A stretch of 64,000 bases of DNA from Anaerolineales bacterium (GCA_026129305.1 JAHCII010000009.1:1-64000); one strand, 5' to 3'. Numbered from the stretch's first letter, positions 24,075-33,138 are shown. Made by a program: numbers and translations. Notes: generated by a model not told the origin, from the sequence alone.

Positions 24075-24932
24075 CTAGCTCAACCTTCTATCCAGGTAAG
24101 ACAGCACAGCGTTGGCAAACTCTTCGGGACGTTCTTTCTGCGGCCAGTGTTTGCCCCCTTCCATCACGTACAGCTCGCAGTCCGCGATTTGTCGGCTGGC
24201 TGCAATGGCGTCTTTGAGCGGCACGGCCGCATCGTGGCTGCCATGGATCAAGAGAGTGGGCTGTCGGATTTCGGCAAACCTGGCTGACAGGTCTCGCGTC
24301 AGACCGGTCGGGGTGATCTCCGCTTTTTGGAAAGACATAAATGCTTTGCCAGCATCCGGCGCCTTCATCAGCTCAACAATCTCGTTGACCATCTCGTCGG
24401 TCACTTTACTCTTGTCGCTGATCAGGTTGTATTCCAGAGACCAGCGCACCATCCAAGGTGTCGCAGTCCATTTGTAGATGTTTTGATTAAGCTTGGAGCG
24501 CGTGTACCAATAAGTCAGCCGATGCCAAGGTAGTTTGTTGGACAGTCCCCAGGCGTCTACCGGTATAAGGACCTTTACCAGCTCTGGGTAGGTGAGGGCG
24601 GTGTTCAGGGCAATGCCGCCGCCCAGGGATAGACCGCACAGGATGACCGGGCCACCTCCGAAAGCTTCGATGACCCCTTTGGCGATGTTGGTATAGAAGG
24701 GTAGCGAATACTCACCGCTGATGCGCTGACTGGCACCGTATCCCGGCAGGTCAGGGGCGATGACGTGATAGCGCTCGGCCAGCAGGGGCAGCACCTCAGC
24801 CCAGGAAAGCCTGGCCGAATCCACCCCGGCGCCATGCAGCAGGATGATGGTCTCTTTGCCCCTGCCGGCGTGGAAGCAGTGCACCCCCACACCGTCTACG
24901 GTGATGCGTTTGCTTTGAATTCCTTGTGCCAT
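24075..24932 (-). CDS. Alpha/beta-hydrolase
   Basis: 285-residue alpha/beta-hydrolase fold enzyme with oxyanion-region motif LLHGAGVDSARLSW near residue 32. The nucleophile elbow GLSLGGG (Ser) is near 100, the acid Asp lies in HGSHDAAVPL near 232, and the catalytic His in EGGKHWPQKERPE near 258. The cap region near 130-200 is helical. The substrate is unknown. Its start overlaps the TetR gene stop (TAATG), so it is the second gene of a TetR-controlled operon and probably acts on a compound the regulator senses. Confidence 0.85.
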   Translation of the reverse strand: MAQGIQSKRITVDGVGVHCFHAGRGKETIILLHGAGVDSARLSWAEVLPLLAERYHVIAPDLPGYGASQRISGEYSLPFYTNIAKGVIEAFGGGPVILCGLSLGGGIALNTALTYPELVKVLIPVDAWGLSNKLPWHRLTYWYTRSKLNQNIYKWTATPWMVRWSLEYNLISDKSKVTDEMVNEIVELMKAPDAGKAFMSFQKAEITPTGLTRDLSARFAEIRQPTLLIHGSHDAAVPLKDAIAASRQIADCELYVMEGGKHWPQKERPEEFANAVLSYLDRRLS

Positions 24933-25516
24933 TAGCTTGCCTCTCGGTTTTCCAAGATGATGCGTAGACTGGCCGCGATGCGCTCTTTAGGGTCACTGCC
25001 CGGCTCATCTTTGCACCACAGCAGCGCTGCGCCGGAGGCCGCGGCCTGCAGGGTCTGGCTCATGCCGGGGATGTCCTCGCAGATCAGTTCGCCGCGTTGC
25101 ACCGCGGCGCGAAGCATCTTTTGCACCTCGTCGTCCACCAGGCGCAAGCGCTGCCGGGACTTATGCACCAATTGCGGGTCAATGTAGAAGTTCAGGTAGA
25201 GCATCAGCAGGTTGGCGTACTCGCTGGGTTCCTTGATGAATTGGTTCCATTCGGTGAAAAGGTCGGTGAATGCCTCCAGCAATGGCAGCGGACGCTTAGA
25301 CAGCTCTGCAAAACTGGCTTCGGTAACTTGAATCAGGAAATCGTAATAGGCTAGCAGCATGGCTTTCTTGGAGCCGAAGCGTTTGGAGAGGGCGGCCGGT
25401 GAGAGTTGGGCCTGCTGAGCAATATTTTGCAGGGTGAGGGCCTCGTAGCCCTGCTTGAGCAGCACGGCGGAGATGCTGATGAAAATGGCTTCGTCAGTCT
25501 GTGTTTGAGGGCGCAT
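24932..25516 (-). CDS. TetR-family transcriptional regulator
   Basis: 194 residues. The N-terminal helix-turn-helix near residues 8-55 reads LLKQGYEALTLQNIAQQAQLSPAALSKRFGSK in shorter pieces, typical for TetR. The C-terminal helical domain carries the ligand pocket and dimer interface. The start is the ATG at 25516, 9 nt after GGAG; upstream in-frame starts lie inside the operator. A 36-bp palindrome just upstream, overlapping the expected transcription start, points to autorepression. It forms an operon with the alpha/beta-hydrolase. Confidence 0.88.
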   Translation of the reverse strand: MRPQTQTDEAIFISISAVLLKQGYEALTLQNIAQQAQLSPAALSKRFGSKKAMLLAYYDFLIQVTEASFAELSKRPLPLLEAFTDLFTEWNQFIKEPSEYANLLMLYLNFYIDPQLVHKSRQRLRLVDDEVQKMLRAAVQRGELICEDIPGMSQTLQAAASGAALLWCKDEPGSDPKERIAASLRIILENREAS

Positions 25517-25525
25517 GCCTACAAG

Positions 25526-25561
25526 CTCCATTAGTAAGTGAACGACCACTTACTAATGGAG
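25526..25561. promoter_or_regulatory. TetR operator palindrome
   Basis: CTCCATTAGTAAGTG and its exact complement CACTTACTAATGGAG are separated by 6 bp. A TATAAA -10 box (25562-25567, minus strand) adjoins it, so a bound regulator would cover the transcription start. Confidence 0.8.
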
Positions 25562-25604
25562 TTTATACCTGGCTTAGGCTTCGCTTGTCAAGCAGGGGTG
25601 AGTT

Positions 25605-25630
25605 AAAACAACGGAACCCTTGCGGGTTCC
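25605..25630 (-). terminator. Terminator of tRNA-His
   Basis: GGAACCC, short loop, GGGTTCC followed on the minus strand by GTTGTTTT, 14 nt after the tRNA. Confidence 0.75.
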
Positions 25631-25643
25631 GAGTGTTTGCTGC

Positions 25644-25719
25644 TGGGGTGGATGACGGGAGTCGAACCCGCAACCACCGCATCCACAATGCGGTGCTCTG
25701 CCATTGAGCTACATCCACC
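25644..25719 (-). tRNA. tRNA-His (anticodon GTG)
   Basis: Minus-strand cloverleaf with the His-specific extra G(-1) opposite C73: GGTGGATG ... CATCCACC. D-arm GCTCAATGGCAGAGC, anticodon stem CCGCA/TGCGG with loop TTGTGGA, T-loop GGGTTCGACTCC. The following bases read CCA, so the 3' CCA may be encoded. It lies 17 nt after the hisS stop codon. Confidence 0.96.
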
Positions 25720-25736
25720 AAGCGGCGGCTATTTTA

Positions 25737-27008
25737 TCACGTTGCGCTGAGTATGCGCTTGAGTTCCGCCGCCAGTTCCGTCTGGGGCAAATTGCGCTGT
25801 TCGCCGCTGCGCAAGTCTTTGAGCGTGACCTGCTTTTGCTGCAGCTCGTCCGGCCCCAACACCAAAACGACCTTGGCCCCCAGCCGGTCGGCCTGCTTGA
25901 ACTGCTTTTGCAGTTTGTCGGCGGCCAGGTGGCTGGCGACTGCCAGGCCGGCGCTGCGCAGCTCGGCTGCCAGAGTCAGGCTGGCGGCCAACTGCTCTTC
26001 GCCGAAGACGGTGACATAGATGGGGGCGCCGGCGCTCAGTTGCGGCAGGCGGCCCAAGGCCTTGAGCATGAGACTGATGACCACATTGCCTACGGCAAAG
26101 CCGACCGCCGGCACGGGGTCGCCGCCCACGGCATTGACCAGGTCGTTGTAACGCCCGCCGCCAAAGATGGCGCGGAACTCGCCGGCGGTGTCCCAGGCTT
26201 CGAAAACGGTGCCAGTGTAATAATCCAGCCCGCGGATGATCTGCGGGCCAAAGCGCACGTAGTCGCTGGCGTTGTGGGCGGCCACCGCCTCGAAGAAGCG
26301 CACCAGGCTGGGCGACTTCTTCCACAGCTGTTGGTCGCTGATGATCTTTTGGATGCCGCCCAGCTCGGCCTGGCTGAGGCCCAGTTCAGCGCCATATTCA
26401 TTCCAGGCGGCCGCGCTGAGCTTGTCACGCCGGTCCACCAAGCCGAAGACCAGCTTGTGCTTGGCGGCGGGGATGCCCAGCGCCTCTAACTCTTGCTGCA
26501 TCAGCTGGCGGTTGTTGACCAGCACCTGCACTTCGCTGGGCTGCAGGCCCACGCTGCGCAGGAAGGAGGCCGCCACGGCGGCCAGCTCGGCATCGGCTTC
26601 AGGCGAGTCTTCGCCGATCATGTCGATGTTCCACTGGAAGAACTCGCGGCTGCGGCCCTTTTGGGGCTTCTCGTAGCGCCAGAAGGGGCCGAAGGACCAC
26701 CAGCGCAGTGGATAGGTCAGCTGACGCTGGCGGCTGGCCACCATGCGGGCCAGGGTCGGAGTTAGCTCCGGGCGCAGGGCGATCTTTTCGCCGCCGCGGT
26801 CTTCAAAGACGTAGGACTGTTTTTCCACCAACTCGGCGCCGGATTTGGCCGCGTACAGGTCAAAGCGCTCCAGGAAAGGGCCGTCGTATTCCTGATAGCC
26901 AAACGATTCGGATACGGAGCGCATCTGGCTGTACAGCCAATTGCGCACCGCCATGTCTTCGGGGAAATAGTCCTGGGTGCCGCGCACCGCCTGCACAATA
27001 TTTGCCAT
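25737..27008 (-). CDS. hisS: Histidyl-tRNA synthetase
   Basis: Class II aminoacyl-tRNA synthetase charging tRNA-His, 423 residues. Motif 1 region is YDGPFLERFDLYAAKSG. Motif 2 is RWWSFGPFWRYEKPQKGRSREFFQWN in shortened form. HisA box FGPQIIRGLDYYTGTVFEAW near 255 and motif 3 GGGRYNDLVNAVGG near 282 follow. The C-terminal anticodon-binding domain spans about 325-420. TAAAAT lies 6 nt before the ATG, suggesting a leaderless mRNA. The gene for its own substrate, tRNA-His, follows 17 nt after the stop on the same strand. Confidence 0.95.
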   Translation of the reverse strand: MANIVQAVRGTQDYFPEDMAVRNWLYSQMRSVSESFGYQEYDGPFLERFDLYAAKSGAELVEKQSYVFEDRGGEKIALRPELTPTLARMVASRQRQLTYPLRWWSFGPFWRYEKPQKGRSREFFQWNIDMIGEDSPEADAELAAVAASFLRSVGLQPSEVQVLVNNRQLMQQELEALGIPAAKHKLVFGLVDRRDKLSAAAWNEYGAELGLSQAELGGIQKIISDQQLWKKSPSLVRFFEAVAAHNASDYVRFGPQIIRGLDYYTGTVFEAWDTAGEFRAIFGGGRYNDLVNAVGGDPVPAVGFAVGNVVISLMLKALGRLPQLSAGAPIYVTVFGEEQLAASLTLAAELRSAGLAVASHLAADKLQKQFKQADRLGAKVVLVLGPDELQQKQVTLKDLRSGEQRNLPQTELAAELKRILSAT

Positions 27009-27014
27009 GCGGGG

Positions 27015-27020
27015 ATTTTA
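27015..27020 (-). promoter_or_regulatory. -10 box for leaderless hisS mRNA
   Basis: TAAAAT on the minus strand, 6 nt from the hisS ATG. Confidence 0.5.
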
Positions 27021-27050
27021 GCATGGGGCGGCTGGAAAAAGCGGCGCGGG

Positions 27051-27056
27051 TACAAT
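27051..27056 (+). promoter_or_regulatory. -10 box of the exonuclease III gene
   Basis: TACAAT 19 nt before the ATG, with GGAGG between them. It is divergent from hisS. Confidence 0.5.
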
Positions 27057-27075
27057 TGCGGCCACGGAGGCAGCC

Positions 27076-27840
27076 ATGAAATTGGTCACTTGGAACGTGA
27101 ATGGGTTACGTTCGCTGTTGAAACGCGAGGGGTGGAATTGGGTTGCGGCGCAGAAGCCGGATGTGGTCTGCCATCAGGAGATCAAAGTGATGCCTGAGCA
27201 GTTGAGCGCCGACCAACTTGCTGCTTTCAGCGGCTACGAAGCCGTTTGGAATCCGGCGGAAAAGCCGGGCTACAGCGGTGTGGCGACATTCACCAAGCTG
27301 AAAAGTGCGGCCGAGATTGGTTTCGGCCAGTCCAAGTTCGACAGCGAAGGCCGCCTGATCCAAACCCACTTTGATGACTTCGAGTTGTTGAACGTCTATT
27401 TCCCCAGCGGCACCAGCGGCATGCATCGCGTGGAGTTCAAGTTGGAATTCTATGCGGCTTTGTTGGAGTACATCAAGACACTGCGCGCCCAAGGCAAGAG
27501 CGTAGTCATCACCGGCGACTTTAACACCGCCCACAACGAGATCGACCTGGCGCGCCCCAAGGGCAACCAGAAGACCTCTGGCTTTATGCCCATCGAGCGC
27601 GAAGCATTGGGCAAATACTTTGAGAGCGGTCTGGTGGACAGCTTCCGGCAGCTTAACCCCGACAAGGTGCAATACACCTGGTGGTCACAGCGGTCGCCCA
27701 GCGCGCGGGCCAACAATATTGGCTGGCGGCTGGACTATTTCCTGGTCTCGGAAGACCTGTTCCCCCGGGTCAAAAGTGTAACCATCTTCGATCAGGTCAC
27801 AGGCTCCGACCACTGTCCGGTGATGCTTGAGATAAAGTGA
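27076..27840 (+). CDS. xth: Exodeoxyribonuclease III (AP endonuclease)
   Basis: 254-residue Xth/ExoA-type metal-dependent nuclease that cuts at abasic sites and trims 3' ends in base-excision repair. Motifs: KLVTWNVNGLRSLL at the N-terminus with the metal-site Asn, CHQEIKVMPEQL near residue 31 with the metal Glu, GDFNTAHNEIDLARPKGN near 148 with catalytic Asp and Asn, and the C-terminal GSDHCPVML with the catalytic His. GGAGG precedes the ATG. Confidence 0.94.
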   Translation: MKLVTWNVNGLRSLLKREGWNWVAAQKPDVVCHQEIKVMPEQLSADQLAAFSGYEAVWNPAEKPGYSGVATFTKLKSAAEIGFGQSKFDSEGRLIQTHFDDFELLNVYFPSGTSGMHRVEFKLEFYAALLEYIKTLRAQGKSVVITGDFNTAHNEIDLARPKGNQKTSGFMPIEREALGKYFESGLVDSFRQLNPDKVQYTWWSQRSPSARANNIGWRLDYFLVSEDLFPRVKSVTIFDQVTGSDHCPVMLEIK

Positions 27841-27932
27841 GTAGCCTGGTGGTTGCCCAGCCTGTGCCTGGTCGCTTGGCGCAGAGCCAGGGCCTTAACC
27901 TGCCGCTAAAGTGAGATAGTTCACAAGTGGAC

Positions 27933-27938
27933 TATACT
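27933..27938 (+). promoter_or_regulatory. -10 box for leaderless P450 mRNA
   Basis: TATACT, 6 nt before the ATG at 27945. Confidence 0.55.
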
Positions 27939-27944
27939 CACGAC

Positions 27945-29291
27945 ATGCTCAACACCGAGATGATCTCCTCCTCTCAAGAATTGCCCACACCGCCCATGCT
28001 CAGCGGCGGTTTGCCGTATATCGGCCATGTTCTGGAGTTTTATCGTGATCAGGAGAACTTTTTCCGGCGCGGTTATCAGACACATGGCAGCGTGTTTGGC
28101 ATCAAGCTTTTGGGCCAGCCGATGGCGATCCTGGTGGGGCCGCAGCAGCAGTCCTTCTTTTTCCGCAGCACAGACAAGCAGTTGGACATGGAAAAGCCCT
28201 ACGCTTTCCTGGCGGCCATGTTTGGGCGCATCGCCTTCCTGGGCAGTCACGAAACCTACAAGCAGCACCGGCCGGTGCTGCATAGCTTGTTTGGCCGGGA
28301 CCAGATGGTGGGCTACCTGCCGGTGATGAGCCGGGCGGTCAAAGCCTGGGTGGGCAGCCTGGGCGAGAGCGGTGAGATCGAGCTGACTGCGCAGTTGACC
28401 CATCTGGTCAAAGAAGTGGCGGGCCGCTGCTTCCTCGGGGATGCAGTTCATGAGCGCCTGGAAGCCGAGGGCTTCTGGGCGCAGTACGATGCGCTGAGCG
28501 CATCGCTGGACCCACTGCTATACAACTTGCCGCTGCCCAAGTTCGCCCGCCGGGATGCCGCCAAGCAAAAGATCCGCGCCATTTTGCAGCCGCTGATCGA
28601 AGAGCGCCGGGCCAATCCGGTTGACGATGGTTTCCAATATTTGTTGGACCAGCCAGATGGCAGCGGCCAGCCTCTGCCCGACGAGATCGTGGCCAACTTC
28701 TTCGCGGCGTTGATGTTCGCCGGCCATGAAACCACCGCCGGGCAGGCGGCCTGGTCGGTGATCCACTTGATCGAAAATGAACCCTACCGCCAGCGTCTGA
28801 CCGCCGAGGTCGAGCGCGTATTGGGTGGGCTGGACGAAGTTAACCACATGCACCTGCGCGAGTTCACGCTGGTCAACGCGGCCGTGCAGGAAACCGGCCG
28901 GCTGCGTCCCTCGGCCGAGACGCTGATCCGTGAAGTCAAGGAAGATATTGAATTGGACGGTTACCGCATCCCCGCCGGTTGGTTTGTGATGACCTCGACC
29001 GCGGCAGCCCACTTCATTCCGGAGTTCTTTGCGGACCCGTATCGCTATGATCCCGAACGCTTTAGCGAACGCAAGGAGGGCGGAGGCTTTGAACTGTTGA
29101 CCTTTGGCGGCGGTTTGCACAAATGCACTGGCATGAACTTTGCCCGCACAGAGATGTCAATCATCCTGGCGATGCTATTCCGTGACTATGATTTGGAACT
29201 GGTCACACCAGCAGAAGAGCTGCGGGTGGAGCGCAGCGGTTCGAGTAAGCCAACCCCGACTGTCGTGCGCTACAAGAGGAAAATCACCTGA
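27945..29291 (+). CDS. Cytochrome P450, CYP51-like
   Basis: 448-residue heme monooxygenase without membrane anchor. The I-helix oxygen-activation motif is FAGHETTAGQ near residue 262 and the K-helix ExxR is QETGRLRP near 319. The heme-binding loop FGGGLHKCTGMNFA near 391 supplies the Cys thiolate. The N-terminal LPYIGHVLEFYRDQENFF and the heme-loop style are closest, to my reading, to the CYP51 (sterol 14-demethylase) type, but the substrate is uncertain. It stands alone, with no ferredoxin or reductase next to it. I chose the ATG at 27945 over a GTG at 27927 that overlaps the promoter. Confidence 0.88.
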   Translation: MLNTEMISSSQELPTPPMLSGGLPYIGHVLEFYRDQENFFRRGYQTHGSVFGIKLLGQPMAILVGPQQQSFFFRSTDKQLDMEKPYAFLAAMFGRIAFLGSHETYKQHRPVLHSLFGRDQMVGYLPVMSRAVKAWVGSLGESGEIELTAQLTHLVKEVAGRCFLGDAVHERLEAEGFWAQYDALSASLDPLLYNLPLPKFARRDAAKQKIRAILQPLIEERRANPVDDGFQYLLDQPDGSGQPLPDEIVANFFAALMFAGHETTAGQAAWSVIHLIENEPYRQRLTAEVERVLGGLDEVNHMHLREFTLVNAAVQETGRLRPSAETLIREVKEDIELDGYRIPAGWFVMTSTAAAHFIPEFFADPYRYDPERFSERKEGGGFELLTFGGGLHKCTGMNFARTEMSIILAMLFRDYDLELVTPAEELRVERSGSSKPTPTVVRYKRKIT

Positions 29292-29292
29292 T

Positions 29293-29320
29293 CAAAAACG
29301 GGCCGAGAGGCCCGTTTTTG
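29293..29320 (+). terminator. Bidirectional terminator
   Basis: CAAAAACGGGCC, loop GAGA, GGCCCGTTTTTG between the convergent P450 and DUF255 genes. Confidence 0.92.
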
Positions 29321-31357
29321 TTATGAAGCCAATTGTTTTGCCAGTGCCTCAGGCGTGGTAACCGGCAGCTGGCAGGCGAAGTTCCGGCAAACGTAAGCAC
29401 TGGGCTGGCCGTTCACCAGGGGTCTCTCGGCGAGCAGCGCCGGGCTGCTGGCAGGCACTGGAACGGGGCTGGCGGCCAGCACATCGAAGGGCCGCCAACG
29501 GGTCCAGACGGTCTCTTGCAGGGCGGCTGTGACCGGTTCCGCCAACTCGCCGAGAATGGCGACTTCGCGCCCTCCGGCCAAAGCGAATTGTGCTGCGCAT
29601 AGCCATTGAGCGAAACCAGTAGGATAGCGGATTGCCTGGGGCAAAATGCCGGCCAGCAGGCTTTCCGCCTGCCGCCGCCAGCTATGGTTACCCTCATAGG
29701 CGGCCAATTGCAGCAGCAGTGTGGCCGCTAGGGCATTGCCACTGGGCGTGGCGTTGTCCTGCACATCCTTGGGGCGCGTAATCAACGCTTCGGCGTCGTC
29801 ACGGGTGTCGTAGAAGCCCCCATTGGGGTCGCTGAAGTGCGCCAGCATCTCCTCGGCCAGGCGTTTAGCCTCGGCAAACCAACGCGGCTGCGGGTCGCTC
29901 TGATAGAGCGCCAGCAGGCCGAGACCCAACGCGGCGTGATCTTCCAGATAAGCATCGTGGGCCGCACGGCCGGCCCGCCAGGAGCGCAGCAAGCGACCGC
30001 CGGGCTGCATTTGGGTCAGCAGGAAATCGGCGTTGCGTTGGGCGGCCTGCAAATAGTCCGGCCGTTTCAGGTAACGAGCCGCTTCGGCAAAGGCGATCAG
30101 CATCAGGCCGTTCCAGGCGGTCAGCACTTTGTCGTCTGTTCCGGGGCGCACGCGACTGCTGCGGGCCGCCAGCAAGGCATCCAGGCCAGCGCGCAGGCGA
30201 ACCGGAACCTGTTCTGCCGCCAAGCCGAACTGCTCGCCCAATTCGGCATCATGCTTGGCGCGCTGCAGAATGGTCTTACCCTCAAAATTGCCTTGATTGG
30301 TGACGCCGTAGGCGGCCAGCAGCAGGTCCTGGTTAAGCGGGTCGCCAATGGCTTGCTTGATCTCTTCCAGGCTCCAGACATAGAACTTGCCCTCGTGCCC
30401 TTCAGAGTCGGCGTCCAGGCTGCTGTAAAAGCGGCCGCTTTCATCGCAAAGCTCGCGCAGCACGAAATCCAGAGTTTCCTCACAGACCTGGCGGAAGTGT
30501 GGATCCCCCGTAACCAGATGGCCGTGCAGGTAGGCGCGGGCCAACTGGGCATTGTCATAGAGCATCTTCTCGAAGTGCGGCACCAGCCACAGGTTGTCCA
30601 CACTGTAGCGGGCAAAACCACCGCCCACTACATCGTAGAGACCGCCCAGCGCCATGGCATTCAGGGCATGGCGGGCCATGTCGCCGGCCAGCTTGTCGCC
30701 CTGGGTGCTGCGCCCCAGCAGGAACTCAATGCTCATCGGCTGCGGGAACTTGGGCGCGTGTCCCCAGCCGCCCAGATGCCAGTCATATGCCTGGGCCAGC
30801 GCCATAGAGATCTTGTTCAGTTCTTCCGCCTGCAGAAGGTTGTTGTCGCTGGTAACCAGTGGTTGCCAGAGATGCTCTCTCAACTGTTCGCCGGCGGCTT
30901 CCACCTTGTCCCGCTCCCCATTCCATAAGCCCATGATATGTTCCAGTACTTGGCGGAAAGAGGGCATACGGTGGCTGGGGAGTGGCGGAAAATAGGTCCC
31001 GCCCCAGAAAGGCCGCCCATCCGGCATGAGGAAGACGCTCATCGGCCAGCCACCAGAGCCGGTCAGTGCTACGACCGCTTCCATGTAAATACCGTCAATG
31101 TCGGGGCGCTCTTCACGGTCCACCTTGATGTTGATGAAATGTTGGTTGAGGTAGGCGGCGGTTTCTGGATCTTCGAAGGATTCGTGGGCCATGACATGGC
31201 ACCAGTGGCAGGCGGCGTAGCCGATGCTGAGAAAGATAGGCTTGTCTTCGGTCTCGGCGCGCTGCAGCGCTTCACGGCCCCAGGGGTACCAATTCACCGG
31301 GTTGTGCTGGTGCTGCAGCAAGTAAGGGGAGTTAGAATCGGCGAGGCGATTGGGCAT
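29321..31357 (-). CDS. DUF255 / thioredoxin-domain protein (YyaL, SPATA20-like)
   Basis: 678-residue cytoplasmic protein. The N-terminal thioredoxin-like domain (about 1-170) begins [20 protein letters not shown] and has the CxxC-type centre AACHWCHVM near residue 49. The rest is an alpha/alpha-toroid region resembling glycosidase or epimerase folds, with [13 protein letters not shown] and [17 protein letters not shown]. The family occurs from bacteria to mammals and its reaction is not known. It is the last gene of a five-gene minus-strand operon, 6 nt after the transporter gene. Confidence 0.88.
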   Translation of the reverse strand: MPNRLADSNSPYLLQHQHNPVNWYPWGREALQRAETEDKPIFLSIGYAACHWCHVMAHESFEDPETAAYLNQHFINIKVDREERPDIDGIYMEAVVALTGSGGWPMSVFLMPDGRPFWGGTYFPPLPSHRMPSFRQVLEHIMGLWNGERDKVEAAGEQLREHLWQPLVTSDNNLLQAEELNKISMALAQAYDWHLGGWGHAPKFPQPMSIEFLLGRSTQGDKLAGDMARHALNAMALGGLYDVVGGGFARYSVDNLWLVPHFEKMLYDNAQLARAYLHGHLVTGDPHFRQVCEETLDFVLRELCDESGRFYSSLDADSEGHEGKFYVWSLEEIKQAIGDPLNQDLLLAAYGVTNQGNFEGKTILQRAKHDAELGEQFGLAAEQVPVRLRAGLDALLAARSSRVRPGTDDKVLTAWNGLMLIAFAEAARYLKRPDYLQAAQRNADFLLTQMQPGGRLLRSWRAGRAAHDAYLEDHAALGLGLLALYQSDPQPRWFAEAKRLAEEMLAHFSDPNGGFYDTRDDAEALITRPKDVQDNATPSGNALAATLLLQLAAYEGNHSWRRQAESLLAGILPQAIRYPTGFAQWLCAAQFALAGGREVAILGELAEPVTAALQETVWTRWRPFDVLAASPVPVPASSPALLAERPLVNGQPSAYVCRNFACQLPVTTPEALAKQLAS

Positions 31358-31363
31358 GTGAGG

Positions 31364-31789
31364 CTAGTGTATCGCCACCAGTATGGTTCCGCCAGCCACC
31401 AGCAGGATGCCGAGCCAATTGATGGCGGTGAGCTTCTCCCCCAGCAGCGCCACTCCGAACAGGGCCACCAACACAACACTGAGCTTGTCCACCGAAACCA
31501 CCTGAGACGCCTGTCCCAGACTTAAGGCGCGGAAGAAAGCCAGCCAGGAGGCGGCCGTGGCCAGGCCGGAGAAGCCCAACAGCAGCATGCTCCTCAGCGT
31601 CCAGTCAGCCGGCTGGCGCAGCTCGCCCGTGGCCCACACAACCAGTGCCATGGCGGGCAGGGCGACCAGAGTGCGGATGAGCGTGCCAAAGTCCGAGCTG
31701 ATGCCGCTAATGCCCGCCTTGGCCAACAGATTGGTGACCGCAGCAAACAAGGCGGAAAGGAAAGCCCAGAAAACCCAGGACTCGCTCAT
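31364..31789 (-). CDS. Half-size EamA-type transporter
   Basis: 141 residues with about five hydrophobic segments, equal to one EamA repeat where most drug/metabolite transporters carry two. The segment LGQASQVVSVDKLSVVLVALFG and the C-terminal LLGEKLTAINWLGILLVAGG are typical. It probably works as a dimer. The start overlaps the aldo/keto reductase stop by ATGA. No second half is found next to it. The substrate is unknown. Confidence 0.82.
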   Translation of the reverse strand: MSESWVFWAFLSALFAAVTNLLAKAGISGISSDFGTLIRTLVALPAMALVVWATGELRQPADWTLRSMLLLGFSGLATAASWLAFFRALSLGQASQVVSVDKLSVVLVALFGVALLGEKLTAINWLGILLVAGGTILVAIH

Positions 31790-32565
31790 TCGGTGAGCAC
31801 GCCTTTCTCGAGGTAGTCAATATCTTCGTCAGCCAATTTGATCTGCAGGCTTTGGAGATTGCTCTCGATATGGGCGGCGTTGGAGGACGCCGGGATCACG
31901 ATCATGCCCTTGTGCATCAGCCAGCTGAGCAGCACCTGCTCACGCGTGGCATTGCGTTTTTTGGCGATCTGGGCAGCCCGCGCTTCCTGCTCTGGCGTGC
32001 CGCGCTCCAGCGAGGTGTATGAGGTCACGCTAATGCCGTGTTCTAGGCAAAAGCGCAGCACTTCCTGTGGTTGCTCTTTGAGGTTGTACTCGATCTGGTT
32101 GTTACTAAACAGGATGCCTGTGTCGAGTGAGGCCTGGAGCAGGTCGATCTCGAAGTTCGAGACACCCAAGGCGCGCACCTGCCCGGCCTTGCGAGCGGCA
32201 TCCATAGCCCCCAGCGTTTCAGCCACGGGCACCCTACTGGGCCAGTGGATGAGCAGCAGATCTATGTAGTCGGTGTGCAGTTCCTCTAGGAAACGCTGCA
32301 CGGCCTCCTTGACCTGCTTGGCGCCGTGGCTTTGTGGCATGAGCTTGGTGGTGATGAAGAGGTCTTGGCGAGGCAAACCGCTGTCCGCCAAGGCTTCAGC
32401 GATGGCACCGTGGCTGTGGTAGAGGTCTGCAGTATCCAAATGGCGGTAGCCGACCTGCAGGGCCTGGCCGATAGCGCTGCGCGGGTCGCGCAGTTTCCAA
32501 GTCCCGAAGCCCAGCTGGGGAATGCTAAGTTCAGGGGTTAAGGACAAAGTAGGTGAATGTGTCAT
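31786..32565 (-). CDS. Aldo/keto reductase
   Basis: 259-residue TIM-barrel NADPH-dependent oxidoreductase of the 2,5-diketo-gluconate reductase type. Catalytic residues are in RHLDTADLYHSHGAIAEAL (Asp and Tyr, near 42-60), ITTKLMPQ (Lys, near 76) and DLLLIHWP (His, near 107). Cofactor-end motif IPASSNAAHIESNL lies near 219. The start overlaps the HEAT gene stop (ATGA) and its own stop overlaps the transporter start, so translation is coupled. The physiological substrate is unknown. Confidence 0.9.
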   Translation of the reverse strand: MTHSPTLSLTPELSIPQLGFGTWKLRDPRSAIGQALQVGYRHLDTADLYHSHGAIAEALADSGLPRQDLFITTKLMPQSHGAKQVKEAVQRFLEELHTDYIDLLLIHWPSRVPVAETLGAMDAARKAGQVRALGVSNFEIDLLQASLDTGILFSNNQIEYNLKEQPQEVLRFCLEHGISVTSYTSLERGTPEQEARAAQIAKKRNATREQVLLSWLMHKGMIVIPASSNAAHIESNLQSLQIKLADEDIDYLEKGVLTE

Positions 32566-33137
32566 GGTTTAAAGAAGGTCATGCCCACGCCCAACTTGGC
32601 CAGGCCTTCGCCCGCCCAATACTGGACCAATGTCGATTCGCTTTCCAGCAGGTTCATCAGAGTAGGGATGCTGTTTTTGTCGCCAGCCAGCGCCAGGGCG
32701 CGGGCCGCTTCGGCTTGGCCAGCGGCTTCAGGTTGCTGCAGGAACTGGGTCAGGGCAGCCACAGCCGGCGCCCCGCCTGCGGCCAGGGCATCGCCCGCCA
32801 GGCGAGAAAGCAAACTGTCTTCGCGGTGCAGCATGCTGATCAGGGCCGGGATGGCGGCAGGCTCTGGGCGTTGGGTCAGTGCCAGAGCGGCGCAACTGCG
32901 CACATCCGGCTCGGAGTCCGCCAGCGCGGCGGCCAGGGCTTTCCCGGCAGGTGGCTGGGGGAAACCCGCCAAAGCCCGCAGTGCCCACCAGCGCTGGTTA
33001 GGTTGCGGGCTTTGGCTGAGGGTCAATAGAGCGTCCAAGGCTGCCTGCTCGTGGGCGGGCAGGCTGAGGGCGGCTTGCTCCGCGAAGGCGTCATCTCCGC
33101 CCGTTAGGTCGCGCAGCAGGTGCGCCAGGTCTGGCAT
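32562..33137 (-). CDS. HEAT-repeat protein
   Basis: 191 residues made of about five Ala/Leu-rich helical hairpins of roughly 30 residues: NQRWWALRALAGF, DVRSCAALALTQRPEPAAIPAL, LAGDALAAGGAPAVAALTQFL and so on. HEAT repeats form scaffolds for protein contacts or, in lyase-type members, act on phycobilins. No lyase-specific residue is evident. It lies in the operon one base after the Trm112 gene stop. Confidence 0.8.
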   Translation of the reverse strand: MPDLAHLLRDLTGGDDAFAEQAALSLPAHEQAALDALLTLSQSPQPNQRWWALRALAGFPQPPAGKALAAALADSEPDVRSCAALALTQRPEPAAIPALISMLHREDSLLSRLAGDALAAGGAPAVAALTQFLQQPEAAGQAEAARALALAGDKNSIPTLMNLLESESTLVQYWAGEGLAKLGVGMTFFKP

Positions 33138-33138
33138 C

